Made by a program: the position numbers and the translations under genes
Notes under the pieces: model-generated
Seen by the model: only the letters and a program-made list of their open reading frames with translations
The model's database searches: none
Told to the model about the DNA's origin: nothing
Assembly: GCA_031257995.1 (NCBI GenBank)
Contig: JAIRNN010000243.1
Location: forward strand, 1 to 12,828
Length of the DNA stretch: 12,828 nucleotides
DNA from: Spirochaetaceae bacterium
Lineage (GTDB): Bacteria; Spirochaetota; Spirochaetia; Treponematales; Breznakiellaceae
Reading direction: 5' to 3'
In this document: positions 12,345-12,828 of the stretch, piece after piece
Position numbering within the stretch: position 1 is the stretch's first letter
How the letters are laid out: each line of letters begins with the position of its first letter

Positions 12345-12495
12345 GTAACTATTCAGCCGATCAATGAAACCCAAGGAATTAAACACGGAAGGCACGGAAT
12401 CACGCGGAATTTTACTCTGTAATCCTGCTTTTCCGCGTCTTGTCCGCGTTTTCCGTGGTTTTTATTCCTGATTTTCCATGCGGCTGAATAGTTAC
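12345..12495. mobile_element. IS66-type MITE with 8-bp target duplication
   Basis: GTAACTATTCAGCCG (12345-12359) and CGGCTGAATAGTTAC (12481-12495) are perfect 15-bp terminal inverted repeats. AAAAAGTG is duplicated directly outside both ends (12337-12344 and 12496-12503). IS66-family elements are known for ends that start GTAA and for 8-bp duplications, so this 151-bp element without a gene fits a MITE moved by an IS66 transposase. The interior is itself partly palindromic (AAACACGGAA near the left, TTCCGTGGTTT near the right). It is inserted in the A/G-rich leader upstream of the transposase-like gene; removing it and one duplication restores a continuous leader. Confidence 0.85.
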
Positions 12496-12510
12496 AAAAA
12501 GTGAAAAGTT

Positions 12511-12531
12511 TGAGGTTTTGAAGCAGACTCA
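12511..12531 (-). repeat. GAGGCTGTTTCAAAACCTC short palindromic repeat
   Basis: GAGGTTTTGAAGCAGACTC with flanking T and A, inverted with respect to 11629-11648. The two lie either side of the transposase-like gene. Confidence 0.6.
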
Positions 12532-12555
12532 TCAAGGTTGCCAGCCCCTAACTGC

Positions 12556-12616
12556 ATCGTGCCGTCTGTCGACACGATAACTAAACAGTACTCGTTCAAC
12601 GAGCCGTACCATTTAG
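12556..12616. repeat. Two consecutive hairpins
   Basis: ATCGTG (12556-12561) pairs with CACGAT (12573-12578) and overlaps a perfect TGTCGACA palindrome (12567-12574). Next, CTAAA (12581-12585) pairs with TTTAG (12612-12616), GTAC (12588-12591) with GTAC (12606-12609), and CTCGT (12591-12595) with ACGAG (12599-12603). The last two share base 12591, so they are alternatives there. The role is unknown. Confidence 0.5.
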
Positions 12617-12627
12617 TATATCTGTCT

Positions 12628-12685
12628 GGCCGGGGGGCCGCTGTCTACAGGCGGCGTTATGTTCGCCGACAGCGGCCCCCCGGCC
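12628..12685. repeat. 18-bp perfect GC-rich hairpin with TACA bulge
   Basis: GGCCGGGGGGCCGCTGTC (12628-12645) is perfectly complementary to 12668-12685. Inside, after an unpaired TACA on one side only, GGCG (12650-12653) pairs with CGCC (12664-12667). It lies just past the stop of the minus-strand gene at 12705. No T-run follows on either strand, so it may be an mRNA 3'-end structure or a REP-like element rather than a standard terminator. Confidence 0.7.
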
Positions 12686-12704
12686 CGCCGATACAGCCAC
12701 CGCG

Positions 12705-12828
12705 TCACCCCGCCTGATCCAGATACTCCCGCAGTACCGCCGGAAACTCGTCCGTGATTTTCCGCTGTACGCCGATGATCACCCGGCTGTCCGCATCCTC
12801 TTGGCTGGCCGGGTGGGATTCCCGGTTT
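12705..12828 (-). CDS. C-terminal end of an unrecognised protein (5' part off the window)
   Basis: Reading leftward from the edge, one frame runs open for 40 codons to a TGA at 12707-12705 and ends VQRKITDEFPAVLREYLDQAG. The composition is that of an ordinary soluble acidic protein. Support is the clean stop followed by the strong hairpin at 12628-12685. Another frame on this strand is also open here, so the call is tentative. I do not recognise a family. Confidence 0.4.
   Translation of the reverse strand, partial: NRESHPASQEDADSRVIIGVQRKITDEFPAVLREYLDQAG

Larger units (their letters stand above)
12248..12704. other. Structured spacer upstream of the second transposase-like gene
   Basis: No gene is supported. 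It contains the A/G-rich leader shared with copy 1 (12300-12344), the IS66-type MITE, the short palindromic repeat at 12511, then four hairpins between 12556 and 12685 leading to the stop of the partial gene at the edge. Confidence 0.7.

Overview
The window (12.8 kb, about 50% GC by eye) looks like a piece of a repeat-rich bacterial chromosome. My best guess is a free-living or gut Treponema-type spirochaete. That is an inference from a loose-consensus lipobox (LPGC), an ATPase-less MsmE/F/G-type sugar importer, and spacers crowded with palindromic repeats and paralogous transposase-like genes. No rRNA, tRNA or CRISPR array was seen.

Layout: (1) 1-470, minus strand: a nearly complete gene for a small protein resembling REP-associated (Y1/IS200-type) transposases, then a 416-bp spacer with a multi-arm palindrome. 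(2) 887-7628, plus strand: a galactoside-use locus. A LacI-type regulator is followed by a near-perfect sigma-70 promoter preceded by 10-bp-phased T-tracts, then a lipoprotein sugar-binding protein, two inner-membrane permeases and a cytoplasmic GH42 beta-galactosidase. No ABC ATPase is present, so one encoded elsewhere must drive the importer. (3) 7629-10450: a two-gene purine/pyrimidine salvage operon (NCS2-type permease and PRPP-binding phosphoribosyltransferase) between two long spacers. Each spacer holds one copy of the same non-coding repeat element, in opposite orientation. (4) 10451-11410: a CE7-family acetyl (xylan) esterase / cephalosporin-C deacetylase with an intrinsic terminator downstream. 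(5) 11741-12247, minus strand: a second copy of the transposase-like gene, about 74% identical to the first at protein level. Its upstream region is interrupted by a 151-bp element with perfect 15-bp inverted repeats and an 8-bp target duplication, matching IS66-type MITEs. (6) 12248-12704: structured spacer, then the C-terminal end of an unrecognised minus-strand gene at the window edge.

Functionally the importer brings in a galactoside, GH42 cleaves it in the cytoplasm, and the CE7 esterase could strip acetyl groups from imported oligosaccharides. The LacI protein probably controls the importer through an operator just downstream of the promoter. The most unusual content is in the spacers: several independent repeat families, and two transposase-like proteins that both lack the HUH catalytic histidines yet remain intact and align without gaps.
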